Positions 8,128 through 16,837 of a stretch of 41,367 nucleotides of DNA are shown here, one piece after another; position 1 is the first letter of the stretch, and every line of letters begins with the position of its first letter. The notes under the pieces were generated by a model. It was not told the origin of the DNA. It worked only from the letters and a program-made list of their open reading frames with translations, and ran no database searches. Position numbers and translations under genes: made by a program. The stretch spans positions 1-41,367 of the forward strand of contig JAHBVV010000042.1 of the NCBI GenBank assembly GCA_019637335.1, given 5' to 3'. This stretch comes from Candidatus Hydrogenedentota bacterium (lineage in GTDB: Bacteria; Hydrogenedentota; Hydrogenedentia; Hydrogenedentales; JAEUWI01).

Positions 8128-8970
8128 ATGAGAAAAGTTGGGTTGTGTTTGAGTGTGCTGGCGGTGGCGCTGTTTGCTTCGCAGGCATTCGCGTTTACCA
8201 CCGACGGCAATTGGTCGGATTGGTTCACGTACCACGGGAATCCGAGCCTCAATGACTGGCAGCAGGGCAACTACACGCTGACCAATCTGAATATCCGGCG
8301 GCTGGCCGATGAGGAGGGTCCCACGCCGGGGGGTGGCGGGCAGCCGTTCGATATCGAGGAAATTTTCTATTTCTGGGATGACTTCGATCCGGAAGACGGC
8401 GCGAGCGGCGGCATTATTCGGGTTGGGCTCGTGACGGGCTTCAACTCGGCGGGGGTGAATGTTTCTGGAACGTGGTACTACGCGGGGGACATGTTCTTTG
8501 ATTTCGGGAACACGGGCGGGTATGACGCCGCGGTCGGCGTGGGAACGGAGAACACGGTGCAGAATAATGGCGGCGCGCGCTTCGGGAATGCGTGGGGCAA
8601 CTCCGGCGTCCCGAATTGGACGCTTCAGGGGGTTGTCGTTCCCGCCTATTCGGATTCGAATCCGTACCGTGTGGACGAGAACGCGCCGGGAGCGATTCCG
8701 TTTCCGGGCGCCGCGACGGTCGCCTGGGGGGGCATGGGGGTCCACAATTTCCTGGAAATCGCCCTGACCGTGGATGGCGGTATCGAGGGGATTATCACCG
8801 ACGAGGACAATGGCGGTCTGGGCCTTCACTGGACGATGCTGTGCGGGAACGACGTGATCGACGTGCGCGACGATACGCCGCTGGTCCCGGTTCCCGAGCC
8901 CTCCACGGCTATCGTGCTGGGCATGGGCGTGCTGGGTGCGCTGCTCAGGGCCCGCCGTCCGGATTGCTGA
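8128..8970 (+). CDS. PEP-CTERM sorted secreted protein
   Basis: A 280-residue exported protein. The signal peptide is at 1-23 (KVGLCLSVLAVALFASQAFA). An aromatic, glycine-rich extracellular region of ~230 residues follows. A C-terminal PEP-CTERM tripartite signal is clear: VPEPST, then hydrophobic IVLGMGVLGALL, then basic RARR. PEP-CTERM proteins are processed by an exosortase and released to, or anchored in, the extracellular matrix of EPS-producing Gram-negatives; the exosortase itself is not in this window. The middle region matches no enzyme I recognise. I chose the ATG at 8128 (MRKVGL) over 8110 because AAAGGGG lies at the right distance and the signal peptide then starts normally. An intrinsic terminator follows. 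Confidence 0.85.
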   Translation: MRKVGLCLSVLAVALFASQAFAFTTDGNWSDWFTYHGNPSLNDWQQGNYTLTNLNIRRLADEEGPTPGGGGQPFDIEEIFYFWDDFDPEDGASGGIIRVGLVTGFNSAGVNVSGTWYYAGDMFFDFGNTGGYDAAVGVGTENTVQNNGGARFGNAWGNSGVPNWTLQGVVVPAYSDSNPYRVDENAPGAIPFPGAATVAWGGMGVHNFLEIALTVDGGIEGIITDEDNGGLGLHWTMLCGNDVIDVRDDTPLVPVPEPSTAIVLGMGVLGALLRARRPDC

Positions 8971-9010
8971 GACAGCGGCTGACTGGCCAGTGCATTGTCT
9001 GGGAATAGAA

Positions 9011-9042
9011 AGGGCGGCGCCCGATCGGACGCCGCCTTTTTT
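9011..9042 (+). terminator. Intrinsic terminator after the PEP-CTERM gene
   Basis: The stem GGCGGCG / CGCCGCC with a ten-base loop is followed by six T, about 40 bases after the stop codon. The tail runs directly into a TTTAGGC repeat, as at the previous terminator. Confidence 0.88.
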
Positions 9043-9275
9043 AGGCTTTAGGCTGTGGGGTTGGGAGGGACTACAGGGACTACAGGGACTACAGGGACTA
9101 CAGGGACTACAGGGACTACAGAGACGGGGGGGACGGAGGGGATGGAGGGGACGGGGGGGACGGAGGGGACGGAGGGGACGGAGGGGACGGGGGGGATGGA
9201 GGGGACGGAAGGGACGGAAGGGACGGAGGGGACGGAGGGGACGGCGGGGACCGGTGGGGACGGCGGGGAAGGCTC
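9043..9275. repeat. G-rich nonamer/decamer minisatellite between convergent genes
   Basis: A remnant of the TTTAGGC repeat starts just after the terminator. Six perfect GGGACTACA nonamers follow at 9067-9120, then about 15 degenerate GGGGACGGAG-type decamers to ~9275. The plus strand has dense runs of three or more G, so G-quadruplexes are possible. The minus-strand RNA, which would be the 3' tail of the fliP transcript, is C-rich and G-poor, the composition of Rho-utilisation sites. No intrinsic terminator is seen after fliP, so this array may end the flagellar transcript (inference). Confidence 0.88.
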
Positions 9276-9325
9276 TTCGGGGGACTCAGGGGCTGGAAGA
9301 GGGCGGGGCGTGTAGTGGGTTGGTG

Positions 9326-10105
9326 TCAGACGAAGCTGCGGGCGAGGGTCTCGAAGAGCAGGTGCCAGCCGTCCGCAAGGACGAACATGATGATCTTGAA
9401 AGGGAGGGACACGAAGATGGGGGGGAGCATCATCATGCCCATGGCCATGAGGGTGCTGGCGACGACCATGTCGATGATGAGGAAGGGGATGTAGATAATG
9501 AAGCCGATCATGAACGCGGTGGTGAGTTCGCTGAGTATGAACGCGGGGACGAGGACGTGGGTGGGGACTTCGTCGCGGGTGGCGGGGCGGGGCAGTTCGG
9601 CGATGCGCTGAAAGAGGGCGATGTCCTTGGGCCGCGTCTGGCGGAACATGAACTCGCGGAGGGGCTGGATGGCGGCTTCCATGGCTTCCGCGCCTTCGAG
9701 GGTTCCGGCGAGGTAGGGTTGGAGCGCGTTTGTGTTGACCTGCTGGTAGGTGGGGGTCATGATGAAGAAGGTGAGGATGAGGGCGAGGCCCACGAGCACC
9801 TGGTTGGGCGGGGTCTGCTGGGTGGCCATGGCCTGCCGGAGGAAACCCAGCACGACGATGATCCGCGTGAAGGAGGTCGTCATGACGAGGATGGCGGGGG
9901 CCAGGGAGATAACCGTGATCAGCAGGACCACGGCGAGGGAGGTTTCGGCATTCTCGCGGCTGGTCAGGTTGCGCGCGGCGCCCGCGATGTCGATTCCCGA
10001 ATCCGTGGCGGGGGTGACCTGGGCGGCGGCGGGAACGGCGAGCAGGAAGCATACCAGCGCCAGGCCGGCGAGCGCGGCGCGGACGGGTCGGCTACTCGCG
10101 GGCAC
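9326..10105 (-). CDS. fliP: Flagellar type III export gate protein FliP
   Basis: A 259-residue FliP, part of the FliP-FliQ-FliR export gate in the basal-body membrane. A cleavable signal ([19 protein letters not shown]) is followed by family segments including [18 protein letters not shown], the [19 protein letters not shown] helix and the C-terminal [12 protein letters not shown], then [17 protein letters not shown]. No ATG precedes the conserved region, so I placed the start at GTG 10105, giving a normal signal peptide and a 14-base overlap with fliO. It is the last gene of the cluster. FliQ, FliR, FlhB and FlhA, often its neighbours, are not downstream. Confidence 0.93.
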   Translation of the reverse strand: MPASSRPVRAALAGLALVCFLLAVPAAAQVTPATDSGIDIAGAARNLTSRENAETSLAVVLLITVISLAPAILVMTTSFTRIIVVLGFLRQAMATQQTPPNQVLVGLALILTFFIMTPTYQQVNTNALQPYLAGTLEGAEAMEAAIQPLREFMFRQTRPKDIALFQRIAELPRPATRDEVPTHVLVPAFILSELTTAFMIGFIIYIPFLIIDMVVASTLMAMGMMMLPPIFVSLPFKIIMFVLADGWHLLFETLARSFV

Positions 10106-10853
10106 GGGCGCTGTCCTGGAAGTATTTCTTGAGGCGTTGCAGGTCGCCCTTGAGCGAGTCAATATCCTGATCAACCGCGGGCGCGGCGGGCATGGAATCC
10201 TGGACGGATCGCAACTGATCGAGGAAGGAGGCCCCGCTTTCCGGCGCTTCGGCGCGCGCCGCGGCGAGGTCCGGCTCCACGTCGAAATCCGCCGCGTCGA
10301 ATTGCTGGAGGAGGTTGACGGTGTGCTGCGTGACGCCGATGACGAGCACCTGATCGTTTGTGCGCACGAAATGCAGCGAGGCCTGCGGGGAAAGCGCGAC
10401 GCGGCCGATGACCTGGGCCAGTTTCTGTCCGGCAACGATGGGCGTACGCCGCCCGAGGCGTCGGGTCAGGTAGACGAGCAGGAAGAATATGCCCAGGACG
10501 GCGCACAGCGCGAAGAGCGCGTTCATCAGCGCCGAGACGGGGGAAAAGCCGGCTTCCCCGGGCGCCGGGGCCTCGGGCGGGTCCGGGGCGGCGGCGGCGG
10601 GATCTTCGCGCATGAATGCGCCGACCGCGTCGAGCAGGGGGTCGCCGGTTGGGGATTGATCGCCGGCTTGATCGGGGTTGGCGCTGTGCTGGCCGTCGCC
10701 GCCGCCGCTCTCCACGCCCGACAGCTGGGGCAGATTCACCTTTGGCGGGGCGGTCTGCCCGAACTCGTCGAGCGCCGGAGCTCCCGCCGCGAACGCGAGC
10801 GCCGCCATGTATGCCGCCACGATCATGGCCATCGCCCTACGCATAGCCGCCAT
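10092..10853 (-). CDS. fliO: Flagellar biosynthesis protein FliO
   Basis: About 253 residues. A putative signal peptide ([18 protein letters not shown]) precedes a ~100-residue Pro/Ala/Asp-rich periplasmic stretch. One transmembrane helix ([18 protein letters not shown]) leads into the conserved FliO cytoplasmic region ([23 protein letters not shown]...[14 protein letters not shown]), and the C-terminus is charged. FliO helps FliP oligomerise during gate assembly. The start is uncertain: ATG at 10853 or 10844; both overlap the end of fliN. Position between fliN and fliP is the usual one. The longer N-terminal periplasmic region resembles FliO of spirochaetes and Firmicutes more than the short enterobacterial form. 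Confidence 0.85.
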   Translation of the reverse strand: MAAMRRAMAMIVAAYMAALAFAAGAPALDEFGQTAPPKVNLPQLSGVESGGGDGQHSANPDQAGDQSPTGDPLLDAVGAFMREDPAAAAPDPPEAPAPGEAGFSPVSALMNALFALCAVLGIFFLLVYLTRRLGRRTPIVAGQKLAQVIGRVALSPQASLHFVRTNDQVLVIGVTQHTVNLLQQFDAADFDVEPDLAAARAEAPESGASFLDQLRSVQDSMPAAPAVDQDIDSLKGDLQRLKKYFQDSARARE

Positions 10854-11172
10854 CCCGCTCCGCGAGGCCGACGATTTCGGCGATGCGCACATGAAGCGAA
10901 TCTACGAGTACGACCACCTCGCCCTTGCCAAAGGGAACATCGTTGATATAGATGTCGGCCAATTCGCCCGCGATTTTGTCGAGGGTCAGGATCGAGCCTT
11001 TTTGCAGTTCGAGCACATCGCGCACCGTGACCGCGCACTGGCCAAGGTCGGCGGAGATGTCGAGCGTCACCTCGCCGAGGTCGCCAATTTCCAGATGCTC
11101 CTGCGCGGGGGAACCCTGGGTCAGTTCCTCGTCGAAAGCGTGATCCGACGTGTCTCGTTCTTCGTTTGGCAT
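10837..11172 (-). CDS. fliN: Flagellar motor switch protein FliN
   Basis: A 111-residue FliN with one SpoA (surface presentation of antigens) domain: LDISADLGQCAVTVRDVLEL, then GSILTLDKIAGELADIYIN, then FGKGEVVVLVDSLHVRIAEIV. FliN forms the lower rim of the C ring and binds FliH and switch regulators. It follows fliL by six bases. FliM, which normally sits between FliL and FliN and carries the CheY-P site, is not encoded here; a single-SpoA protein this short cannot replace FliM's middle domain, so fliM must be elsewhere. It overlaps the start of fliO. Confidence 0.93.
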   Translation of the reverse strand: MPNEERDTSDHAFDEELTQGSPAQEHLEIGDLGEVTLDISADLGQCAVTVRDVLELQKGSILTLDKIAGELADIYINDVPFGKGEVVVLVDSLHVRIAEIVGLAERDGGYA

Positions 11173-11179
11173 CGCCGTC

Positions 11180-11725
11180 CTATCCGAGGTCCATAATGGC
11201 GAATTTGAGGTACATGGCCTTCAAGACGCTCAGTTGCGCGTTTGGCGCCATGCGCTTGAGCAAAATGTTTGATCGCTGCCGGATCTGTTCGAGGATGCTG
11301 TTTTGCACGAGCGGGTCGTTCAATTCTCCCCGTGTCCGGCCCTGATGGGCGCTGAGGATTTCAGCGGCGAAGTATTCCTTTCTCCCGGGCTCGCTGATCA
11401 GCGCCGCGGTCTGGCCGTCGGCGCAGGAGAGCGCCACCTGAAGAATCAGCAGCGGAGCGACAAGATCCGGGTCTTCGGTGAGGACGGAGACGTTCATATC
11501 GTCGAAGACGACCGTGCCCATCGATGGTGGAAAGGGAGGTATATCGTCGGCGCTGCCGGTTTCGGCGGGGGCGGGTGGCGAGAGGCGCGGCTTCAGGAGC
11601 GCCATGTAGGCCGCCACGCCGATCACCGCGGGGACGAGCACCGCGACGGCCAGAAGGATGAGGTTTTTGATGAGCGGCGAGGACTTCTTCTCGGCCTCGT
11701 TTTCGGGTGTCTGGTCTTCGGCCAT
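11180..11725 (-). CDS. fliL: Flagellar basal body-associated protein FliL
   Basis: A 181-residue inner-membrane protein. A short charged cytoplasmic tail (MAEDQTPENEAEKKSS) leads to one transmembrane helix (~20-44, NLILLAVAVLVPAVIGVAAYMALL), a Pro-rich linker, and the periplasmic FliL domain with its stomatin-like fold. That domain includes VSVLTEDPDLVAPLLILQVALSC and a conserved C-terminus. FliL rings surround the stator and stabilise MotAB. It starts six bases after the motB stop, consistent with one operon. Confidence 0.9.
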   Translation of the reverse strand: MAEDQTPENEAEKKSSPLIKNLILLAVAVLVPAVIGVAAYMALLKPRLSPPAPAETGSADDIPPFPPSMGTVVFDDMNVSVLTEDPDLVAPLLILQVALSCADGQTAALISEPGRKEYFAAEILSAHQGRTRGELNDPLVQNSILEQIRQRSNILLKRMAPNAQLSVLKAMYLKFAIMDLG

Positions 11726-11731
11726 GGGGGA

Positions 11732-12520
11732 TTACCTCAACTCATCCAGTTCGGCGGGGGAGAGCGGTAAATCGGTCCGCTGCCCTTCCGTGTCCAGCCC
11801 TTGTAATAGCGTATTCAAGCGGGCCTTGTCCAGCAGCCCGCGAACGTAGATCTCGACCCGCCGGTTGGCCGCGCGGCCCTCCTCGGTGGCATTGGTGGCC
11901 ATGGGCTGGGTTGCGCCCATTGCGTGAATCTCAAACTGGTTGACCGGAAGCCCCCCGGAGATGACCATCTGTTCGGTCACACTGTGGGCGCGCTCGTAGC
12001 TCAGGTCGTAGTTGTCCCGGAATCGGGCGGTGGAGGCCAGCGGGGTGGTGTCCGTGTGGCCCTGCACCTCGAAAAAGCTCTCGGGCAATTCGGCGAGCAC
12101 GGCGGCGATATCGCGGATCACGGGAATGGCCGCCGGCCGGAGGGCCGCTTCGCCCGGCTCGAAAAGCAGGCTTGCGGGCAGGTTTATCTTGATGCCGCCG
12201 AGGGCGTCAAAGTCGACGCGCACCTTGCGTTCCAGTCCGCGCACCTGCAATTGCCGGCGCAGTTTGCGGGCGGCCTGCTGCGCCTCTTCGTTCTGGCGCC
12301 GCGGCGGCTTGGGCAACGGGGCCACGAAGTGGGACGAGCGCGGGAAGGGGCGGAATCCTCCTTCGAGCGACATGAGGGCTTCCTTGAACTTGTCCTCGCT
12401 GATGGTCGAAAAGGACAGCAGGAGTACGAAGAAGGTGAGGAGGAGGCTCATCATATCCGCGAAGGTGGCCATCCATGCCGGGGCGCCGGGCGGTGGGCAT
12501 TTACATTTCTTCCTGGCCAT
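11732..12520 (-). CDS. motB: Flagellar stator protein MotB
   Basis: A 262-residue stator subunit. The N-terminal helix is AWMATFADMMSLLLTFFVLL, with the proton-accepting aspartate at D22. The plug and linker follow, then an OmpA-like peptidoglycan-binding domain (~130-240) with the conserved QGHTDTTPL and YDLSYERAHSV segments and ANRRVEI. I took the ATG at 12520, one base after the motA stop; the longer open frame upstream only overlaps motA. The aspartate with the adjacent MMSLLL form is the proton-type arrangement, but ion choice cannot be settled from this alone. Confidence 0.93.
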   Translation of the reverse strand: MARKKCKCPPPGAPAWMATFADMMSLLLTFFVLLLSFSTISEDKFKEALMSLEGGFRPFPRSSHFVAPLPKPPRRQNEEAQQAARKLRRQLQVRGLERKVRVDFDALGGIKINLPASLLFEPGEAALRPAAIPVIRDIAAVLAELPESFFEVQGHTDTTPLASTARFRDNYDLSYERAHSVTEQMVISGGLPVNQFEIHAMGATQPMATNATEEGRAANRRVEIYVRGLLDKARLNTLLQGLDTEGQRTDLPLSPAELDELR

Positions 12521-12521
12521 A

Positions 12522-13304
12522 TCACCGGCCGCCGCGGCCGCCAACCACGATTCGCTCGCGGATAGCCGGCGATACAAAAGCCTTGAGCTTCTGTTCGACC
12601 ACACGGGGATTGTCCCCGGACTGAATGCTCAGGATGCCCTCGATTACGACCTCTTTCTGGAGCAGTTCGGTGGCGGTGCGCACTTTCAATTTCCCGACGC
12701 ACGGCAGGAAGACGAGATTGGCAAGCACGGCGCCGTAGAGGGTGGTGAGCAGGGCGACGGCCATGGCGGGGCCGATCTGGGAGGGGTCGGCCATGTTGGC
12801 GAGCATCTGCACGAGGCCGATGAGGGTGCCGATCATGCCGAAGGCGGGCGCGAAGGCGCCGGCGGACTCTAGAATGGACGATCCCATATTGTGGCGGTCT
12901 TCCATGAAGGCGATTTCGGTTGTGAGGATGTCCTTGATGAGCTCGGGGGCGGTGCCGTCGATGGCGAGCTGGACGCTCTTGCCCAGGAATTCGTCGCCGG
13001 CGTCGGAGACGTGGCTTTCGAGGGCGAGGATGCCTTCGCGGCGCGCAATGGTGGCGAACTCCACCATTTTCTTGATGAGCTCCTCGGTCTGAAGGTCGCG
13101 GCTGAAAAAGGCGTTCTTCAGGACGCCCACAACGCCGACGACCTGGGACATCGGAAAGTTCACAAGCACCGCCGCGGTCGTTCCTCCGAGCACCACAACG
13201 AAGGAGGGAATATTGATGAAGATGCCGAGCGGCCCCCCGAGCACAATGGTAATCAGGATCAGGAGAAAGCCAGCCACCAAACCGATGAGTGTTGCGAGGT
13301 CCAT
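12522..13304 (-). CDS. motA: Flagellar stator protein MotA
   Basis: A 260-residue MotA/PomA-type subunit. Two N-terminal helices (DLATLIGLVAGFLLILITIV and IPSFVVVLGGTTAAVLVNF) are followed by a cytoplasmic domain with REGILALES, the family's charged stator-rotor region. Helices three and four are AFGMIGTLIGLVQMLANM and MAVALLTTLYGAVLANLVFLP, the signature region. The ATG at 13304 gives the normal MDLATLIGL start; ~39 upstream codons in the frame are unconserved. 157 bases separate it from flgE, with an inverted repeat between, so it could have its own transcript start. Confidence 0.93.
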   Translation of the reverse strand: MDLATLIGLVAGFLLILITIVLGGPLGIFINIPSFVVVLGGTTAAVLVNFPMSQVVGVVGVLKNAFFSRDLQTEELIKKMVEFATIARREGILALESHVSDAGDEFLGKSVQLAIDGTAPELIKDILTTEIAFMEDRHNMGSSILESAGAFAPAFGMIGTLIGLVQMLANMADPSQIGPAMAVALLTTLYGAVLANLVFLPCVGKLKVRTATELLQKEVVIEGILSIQSGDNPRVVEQKLKAFVSPAIRERIVVGGRGGR

Positions 13305-13413
13305 ACCCTGTGCCTTGTGATCGGCGAATGCATGCCGCGCCGATGTTGGGGTTCCCGTTCCGTGCCGTATTCTAACACCCGGCCCATGAGGGCGTCCATC
13401 AGCGGCGGCGCGG

Positions 13414-13447
13414 CCCGCCACCGCGCCGTGCGGGCGTCGGTGGCGGG
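13414..13447 (-). promoter_or_regulatory. Inverted repeat between flgE and motA
   Basis: A perfect 10-bp inverted repeat (CCCGCCACCG / CGGTGGCGGG) with a 14-base loop, 14 bases after the flgE stop in the direction of transcription. No T-run follows, so it is not a standard terminator. It may slow the polymerase, protect the upstream mRNA's 3' end or bind a regulator. Confidence 0.4.
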
Positions 13448-13461
13448 GCGTTCATGCGCGG

Positions 13462-14754
13462 CTAGCGGACGAGGTTCACGGCTTCCTGAAGGAGCGTGTC
13501 GGCCGCGGTGATGGTTCGGGAGTTGGCCTGGAAGGCCCGTTGCGTAATGATCAGTTCGCTGAATTCGGTGCCCAGATCGACGTTGGAACTTTCGAGCACG
13601 CCGCCATTCACGGAGCCGCGCCCGCCGGTGCCCGGCGTTCCAATCTGCGCCAGGCCGGAGGCCGGCGATTGGCGAAAGGCGTTGTTTCCTTCGCGGGTCA
13701 GCCCCCCAACGTTCGCGAAGGCCGCCAGCGCCACCTGGGCGATAACGCGGGTCCGGTCATTGGTGAAGACGCCGATTATCTGCCCGTTTGCGCCAATGCT
13801 GAAGCTCTGGAGCACGCCGAGGGGAAAGCCGTCCTGGCTGTTGAGCGTGATATTGCTCGGGGGCTGGGCGGCGGGATCCGCGGCGGGGTCCACGGGCGGG
13901 GTGAGCTGGGTTATGGTGGAAAAGTCGAGCGTTATCGCGAGGGGATCGACGGGCATGGTTGGTTCGCTGCCCAGGTCGGCGGCGGTTATGCTGATGGCGC
14001 CGGTTTCGCTCCCGGCCTGGACCGTGCCGTCGGTGTCAAAGGTCAGCGTGCCGGATCCGACGGTCGCTGGTCCACCGCCGTTGTCGAAGGTGGCTTCCCA
14101 GGTCCACTCGTTGGGGTTGGGGGTCTTGGTGAAGGTCAGTTCGACGTTGCGGGCTGTTCCGAGGGAGTCGAAGACCTCGATATTCCGGACGACGAACTCG
14201 CCGTCGCGCGTGCGCGCGTTCAGGTTGCCGACGATCTCGGCTTCGGTGGTGGCGCTTGCGAAACCCGCCTGTCCGAGGGGGATCGTAATGTCGCCGGGAA
14301 TGGTGTTGACGGCATCGATTACGCCGGCTGGCGAGGCGGTATAGCCCTGGACGCGCAGGCCGGTCGCGGGGTCGATCAGGGTCCCCACGGAATTGATGGT
14401 AAAGGAGCCGTCGCGCGTGTAGACGCTGGTGAGTCCATCGCTGAGGATAAAGAAGCCGTTGCCCTGTATCGCCAGATCGGAGTTGATGCCGGTGGTGACG
14501 AGCGAGCCCTGGCCGTGGTTTACATCGATGCTGGCGACCTGTACGCCGAGGCCCACCTGGCGCGGGTTGGTTCCGCCGAACTGCCCCGCGGGCGCGGAGG
14601 GGCCGCTGAGCGTCTGACTGAAAAGGTCCTGAAACAGGATGCGGGAGCTGCGATAGCCGGTGGTGTTCACGTTTGCGATGTTGTTCGCGACAATATCGAG
14701 TTTGGTCTGCTGGGCCTTCAGCCCGGTGACCGCGGTGAAAAGTGCTCTACCCAT
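13462..14754 (-). CDS. flgE: Flagellar hook protein FlgE
   Basis: A 430-residue hook subunit. The N-terminal rod/hook signature is ALFTAVTGLKAQQTKLDIVA followed by NNIANVNTTGYRSSR. The FlgE D1 region contains ASIDVNHGQGSLVTTGINSD and LAIQGNGFFILSDG, and a variable domain follows at ~190-330. The C-terminal coiled segment (SNVDLGTEFSELIITQRAFQ, then ITAADTLLQEAVNLVR) is characteristic. It is exported by the flagellar system and polymerises on the rod under the FlgD cap. The ATG at 14754 has an AGGAG ribosome-binding site. It lies downstream of flgD, as is usual. Confidence 0.94.
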   Translation of the reverse strand: MGRALFTAVTGLKAQQTKLDIVANNIANVNTTGYRSSRILFQDLFSQTLSGPSAPAGQFGGTNPRQVGLGVQVASIDVNHGQGSLVTTGINSDLAIQGNGFFILSDGLTSVYTRDGSFTINSVGTLIDPATGLRVQGYTASPAGVIDAVNTIPGDITIPLGQAGFASATTEAEIVGNLNARTRDGEFVVRNIEVFDSLGTARNVELTFTKTPNPNEWTWEATFDNGGGPATVGSGTLTFDTDGTVQAGSETGAISITAADLGSEPTMPVDPLAITLDFSTITQLTPPVDPAADPAAQPPSNITLNSQDGFPLGVLQSFSIGANGQIIGVFTNDRTRVIAQVALAAFANVGGLTREGNNAFRQSPASGLAQIGTPGTGGRGSVNGGVLESSNVDLGTEFSELIITQRAFQANSRTITAADTLLQEAVNLVR

Positions 14755-14796
14755 GGTTGAACTCCTGAAAGCCGCGCCCTGGGGCCGGCCGAATAC

Positions 14797-14812
14797 GGAC
14801 ACCGGGGTGTCC
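14797..14812. promoter_or_regulatory. Short hairpin between flgD and flgE
   Basis: A 7-bp inverted repeat (GGACACC / GGTGTCC) with a two-base loop, 43 bases upstream of the flgE start. Could be an operator or an RNA hairpin; no promoter elements are clear beside it. Confidence 0.3.
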
Positions 14813-14859
14813 TGGTGGTGGAAGAATAACGGGCCACGAGGGCCATTGAGCGGGATTGT

Positions 14860-15447
14860 CTATTCGGACGCCGTTTCGTTGCCTTCGCCCGCGGTTTCGG
14901 GCGCCGCGCGAGACACGGACATGACACCGCTCATTGGCAGGATCTGGCCGTCGACGTTGAGCATGACGATACTCCCATCAAGGTAGACCGAATTGACCGT
15001 GCCGGTAATCGGCTGCCCGCCGGAGTTCAGACCCTCGACGTACGTTCCCAGCATGCCCTGCGCCGAGATGAAGTTCAGCTGGTCAATGTTTCCGGCCAGG
15101 GCCTCGAAGCGCCCGTTCAGCTTTTCCATCTGCTCCAGCGAAGAGAACTGCGCCAATTGCGCGATCATCTCGCCATTGTCGACGGGATCGAGCGGGTCCT
15201 GGTTTTGCAATTCCAGCACGAGCAACCGCAGGAAGGCGTCGCGCCCGAGTTCGTTGGACGGAAGGGCGGGGGCCGGCGCCGCCGGTGATGTGGACGCGGC
15301 CTGCTTTGTGTGCGGGTGCTGCCGCGCAAGGGATGCGACCTTGGCGCGGTAGCTGGACGTGATCGCCGCCGCCGCGTCCTGGCGCTGCTTGTGGGTCACG
15401 TTCAGGTTGCCCAGGGCATTGGCGCGGAATGAGATCAATGCGTTCAT
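14860..15447 (-). CDS. flgD: Flagellar hook capping protein FlgD
   Basis: A 195-residue scaffold that caps the growing hook and helps FlgE polymerise. The family core is LGRDAFLRLLVLELQNQDPL, then MIAQLAQFSSLEQMEKLN (~70-110), followed by a β-rich domain (LGTYVEGLNSGGQPITGTV...). The first ~65 residues are a variable, Ala/Ser-rich export region. AGG lies nine bases before the ATG. It follows fliK with a 16-base gap; fliK-flgD-flgE is a common order. Confidence 0.92.
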   Translation of the reverse strand: MNALISFRANALGNLNVTHKQRQDAAAAITSSYRAKVASLARQHPHTKQAASTSPAAPAPALPSNELGRDAFLRLLVLELQNQDPLDPVDNGEMIAQLAQFSSLEQMEKLNGRFEALAGNIDQLNFISAQGMLGTYVEGLNSGGQPITGTVNSVYLDGSIVMLNVDGQILPMSGVMSVSRAAPETAGEGNETASE

Positions 15448-15463
15448 CAGAAGACCTCCATGG

Positions 15464-16765
15464 TCAGGCTAGAATATTGAGCGCGGTCGCCCCGGGAGCG
15501 GGGCCGGCGTCGCGCGTTTCGGCCCGGGGCCTGGCCTCGGGCGCCGGGGGCTCTTCCTGGGAGCCCGGTGCGTATCGCGGCGCGCTTTCCTGGCGGTAGG
15601 GCGATTCCCGGCCGCCCGCGCCGGCGTCCACGGTGACGTTGTTCAGGTTCAGGCCCTGCTTTTGAAAGGCCTGCCGGAGATCGGCCATCTGGCTGTCCAG
15701 CGCATCGCGGACCGTCGCGCTGGCCGCGATCATGCGCACGCGGAGGGTGTCTCCCGCGCCGTGGATCTCAATGCGCAGCTCGCCCAGGTGCTCGGGCACG
15801 ATCCGAAGCCGCATGCTTCGCGCGCCCTCCTGCTGCATCAAGTGCACCTGCTGGACAAGCTCTCCGGGCAGGTTGGCCAGCGGGATTCGGGGCGGGGTGG
15901 CTGTGTCGGTCCTTACGCCGGCGATATCCATGGCTCCGGCGCGCGGCGTGGGGGCCGGGAGCGGGGCCTCTTCGGCGGGCGCCGTCGCGCCGCTTTCTCG
16001 GGGCATATCCAGCGCGCTTTCCGCCTCCAGGGATAGTGGGGCGGCATCCCTGGGGGCCATTTCGCGGAGCACGCTTTCGGCCAGCAGGGCGTTGAGCGTT
16101 TTCGGCAGGGGCGGCGGCGCGTCATCGGGCGCCGGATCGGCTTCAATTTCCACATCCGCCGCGAGGGCCGGGCCGGGCGACTTTTCGGCTGATGTTGCCG
16201 CGGCGTGGCCCGGAGGTGCGGATGTATTTGAAGGGGCCTCGGCTTGAAGCAGGGGCGCGGTGCTGACTGTGTCGGGGCTTTCGAGGGCGGGCTGCGTCAC
16301 GGGCGCGTCCGTAGCCCTTGCGGGCGCGGCTGCCTCGGCGGTGGTGTCGGCGGGGGCCGTTTCGGCACCTTCCGGCAACGGTGTATTGACGTTCGTGAGC
16401 GCCTCACCGGACTCAGCGTTCTCGGAATCTGTGGGATCACGCAGGGCATCCGGCGTTTCCGCGGAATCGGGCGTCTCGTTCGTGTCCGCTGTGCTGGTCG
16501 CGGCCTCGGACGCGGCGTCGGAATCTTGTGCGGCTCCAGTGCGCCCGGCGTCGTGGGAAGGGGCGGGAGTACGGGCCTCCGGCGATGGCGCGGAATCGTC
16601 CCGGGGGGCGTCCGGCGCCTGGCCGGGTGCGCGGAGGTCGGGTCCGGTATTGAGCCTGGTCAGGAGCTCGAAGAATCCACCCGCTCCGGGCGCGTAGGCG
16701 TAGGCGCCGGGGCGTTTGACGGCCTCCAGGGCTTCATCGCGTCGCATATCGGTGGATACGTTCAT
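15464..16765 (-). CDS. fliK: Flagellar hook-length control protein FliK
   Basis: A 433-residue protein. The long Ala/Pro/Glu/Asp/Thr-rich middle (~45-290) fits the extended ruler region. The C-terminal Flg_hook domain (~295-390) contains LPGELVQQVHLMQQEGARSM, LRIVPEHLGELRIEI, then VRDALDSQMADLRQAFQKQG. FliK measures the hook and switches export from rod/hook to filament substrates by acting on FlhB. The ATG at 16765 (MNVSTDM) has AAGGAAA upstream; the longer reading frame has no ribosome-binding site. The 455 bases between it and motE hold repeats. Confidence 0.9.
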   Translation of the reverse strand: MNVSTDMRRDEALEAVKRPGAYAYAPGAGGFFELLTRLNTGPDLRAPGQAPDAPRDDSAPSPEARTPAPSHDAGRTGAAQDSDAASEAATSTADTNETPDSAETPDALRDPTDSENAESGEALTNVNTPLPEGAETAPADTTAEAAAPARATDAPVTQPALESPDTVSTAPLLQAEAPSNTSAPPGHAAATSAEKSPGPALAADVEIEADPAPDDAPPPLPKTLNALLAESVLREMAPRDAAPLSLEAESALDMPRESGATAPAEEAPLPAPTPRAGAMDIAGVRTDTATPPRIPLANLPGELVQQVHLMQQEGARSMRLRIVPEHLGELRIEIHGAGDTLRVRMIAASATVRDALDSQMADLRQAFQKQGLNLNNVTVDAGAGGRESPYRQESAPRYAPGSQEEPPAPEARPRAETRDAGPAPGATALNILA

Positions 16766-16837
16766 TTTGGGGTTTCCTTTTGAGCGGGCGGTTGACACAG
16801 CGGGCGCAGCGCAGGCTTTGGTCGCGACCCGTTTTTT

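Noticed and set aside
8936-10132. 398-codon plus-strand frame with collagen-like G-R-R-G and G-L-Q repeats
   Set aside because: Produced by 9- and 10-base tandem repeats read in triplets, then continues antisense to fliP. Not a collagen-like protein.
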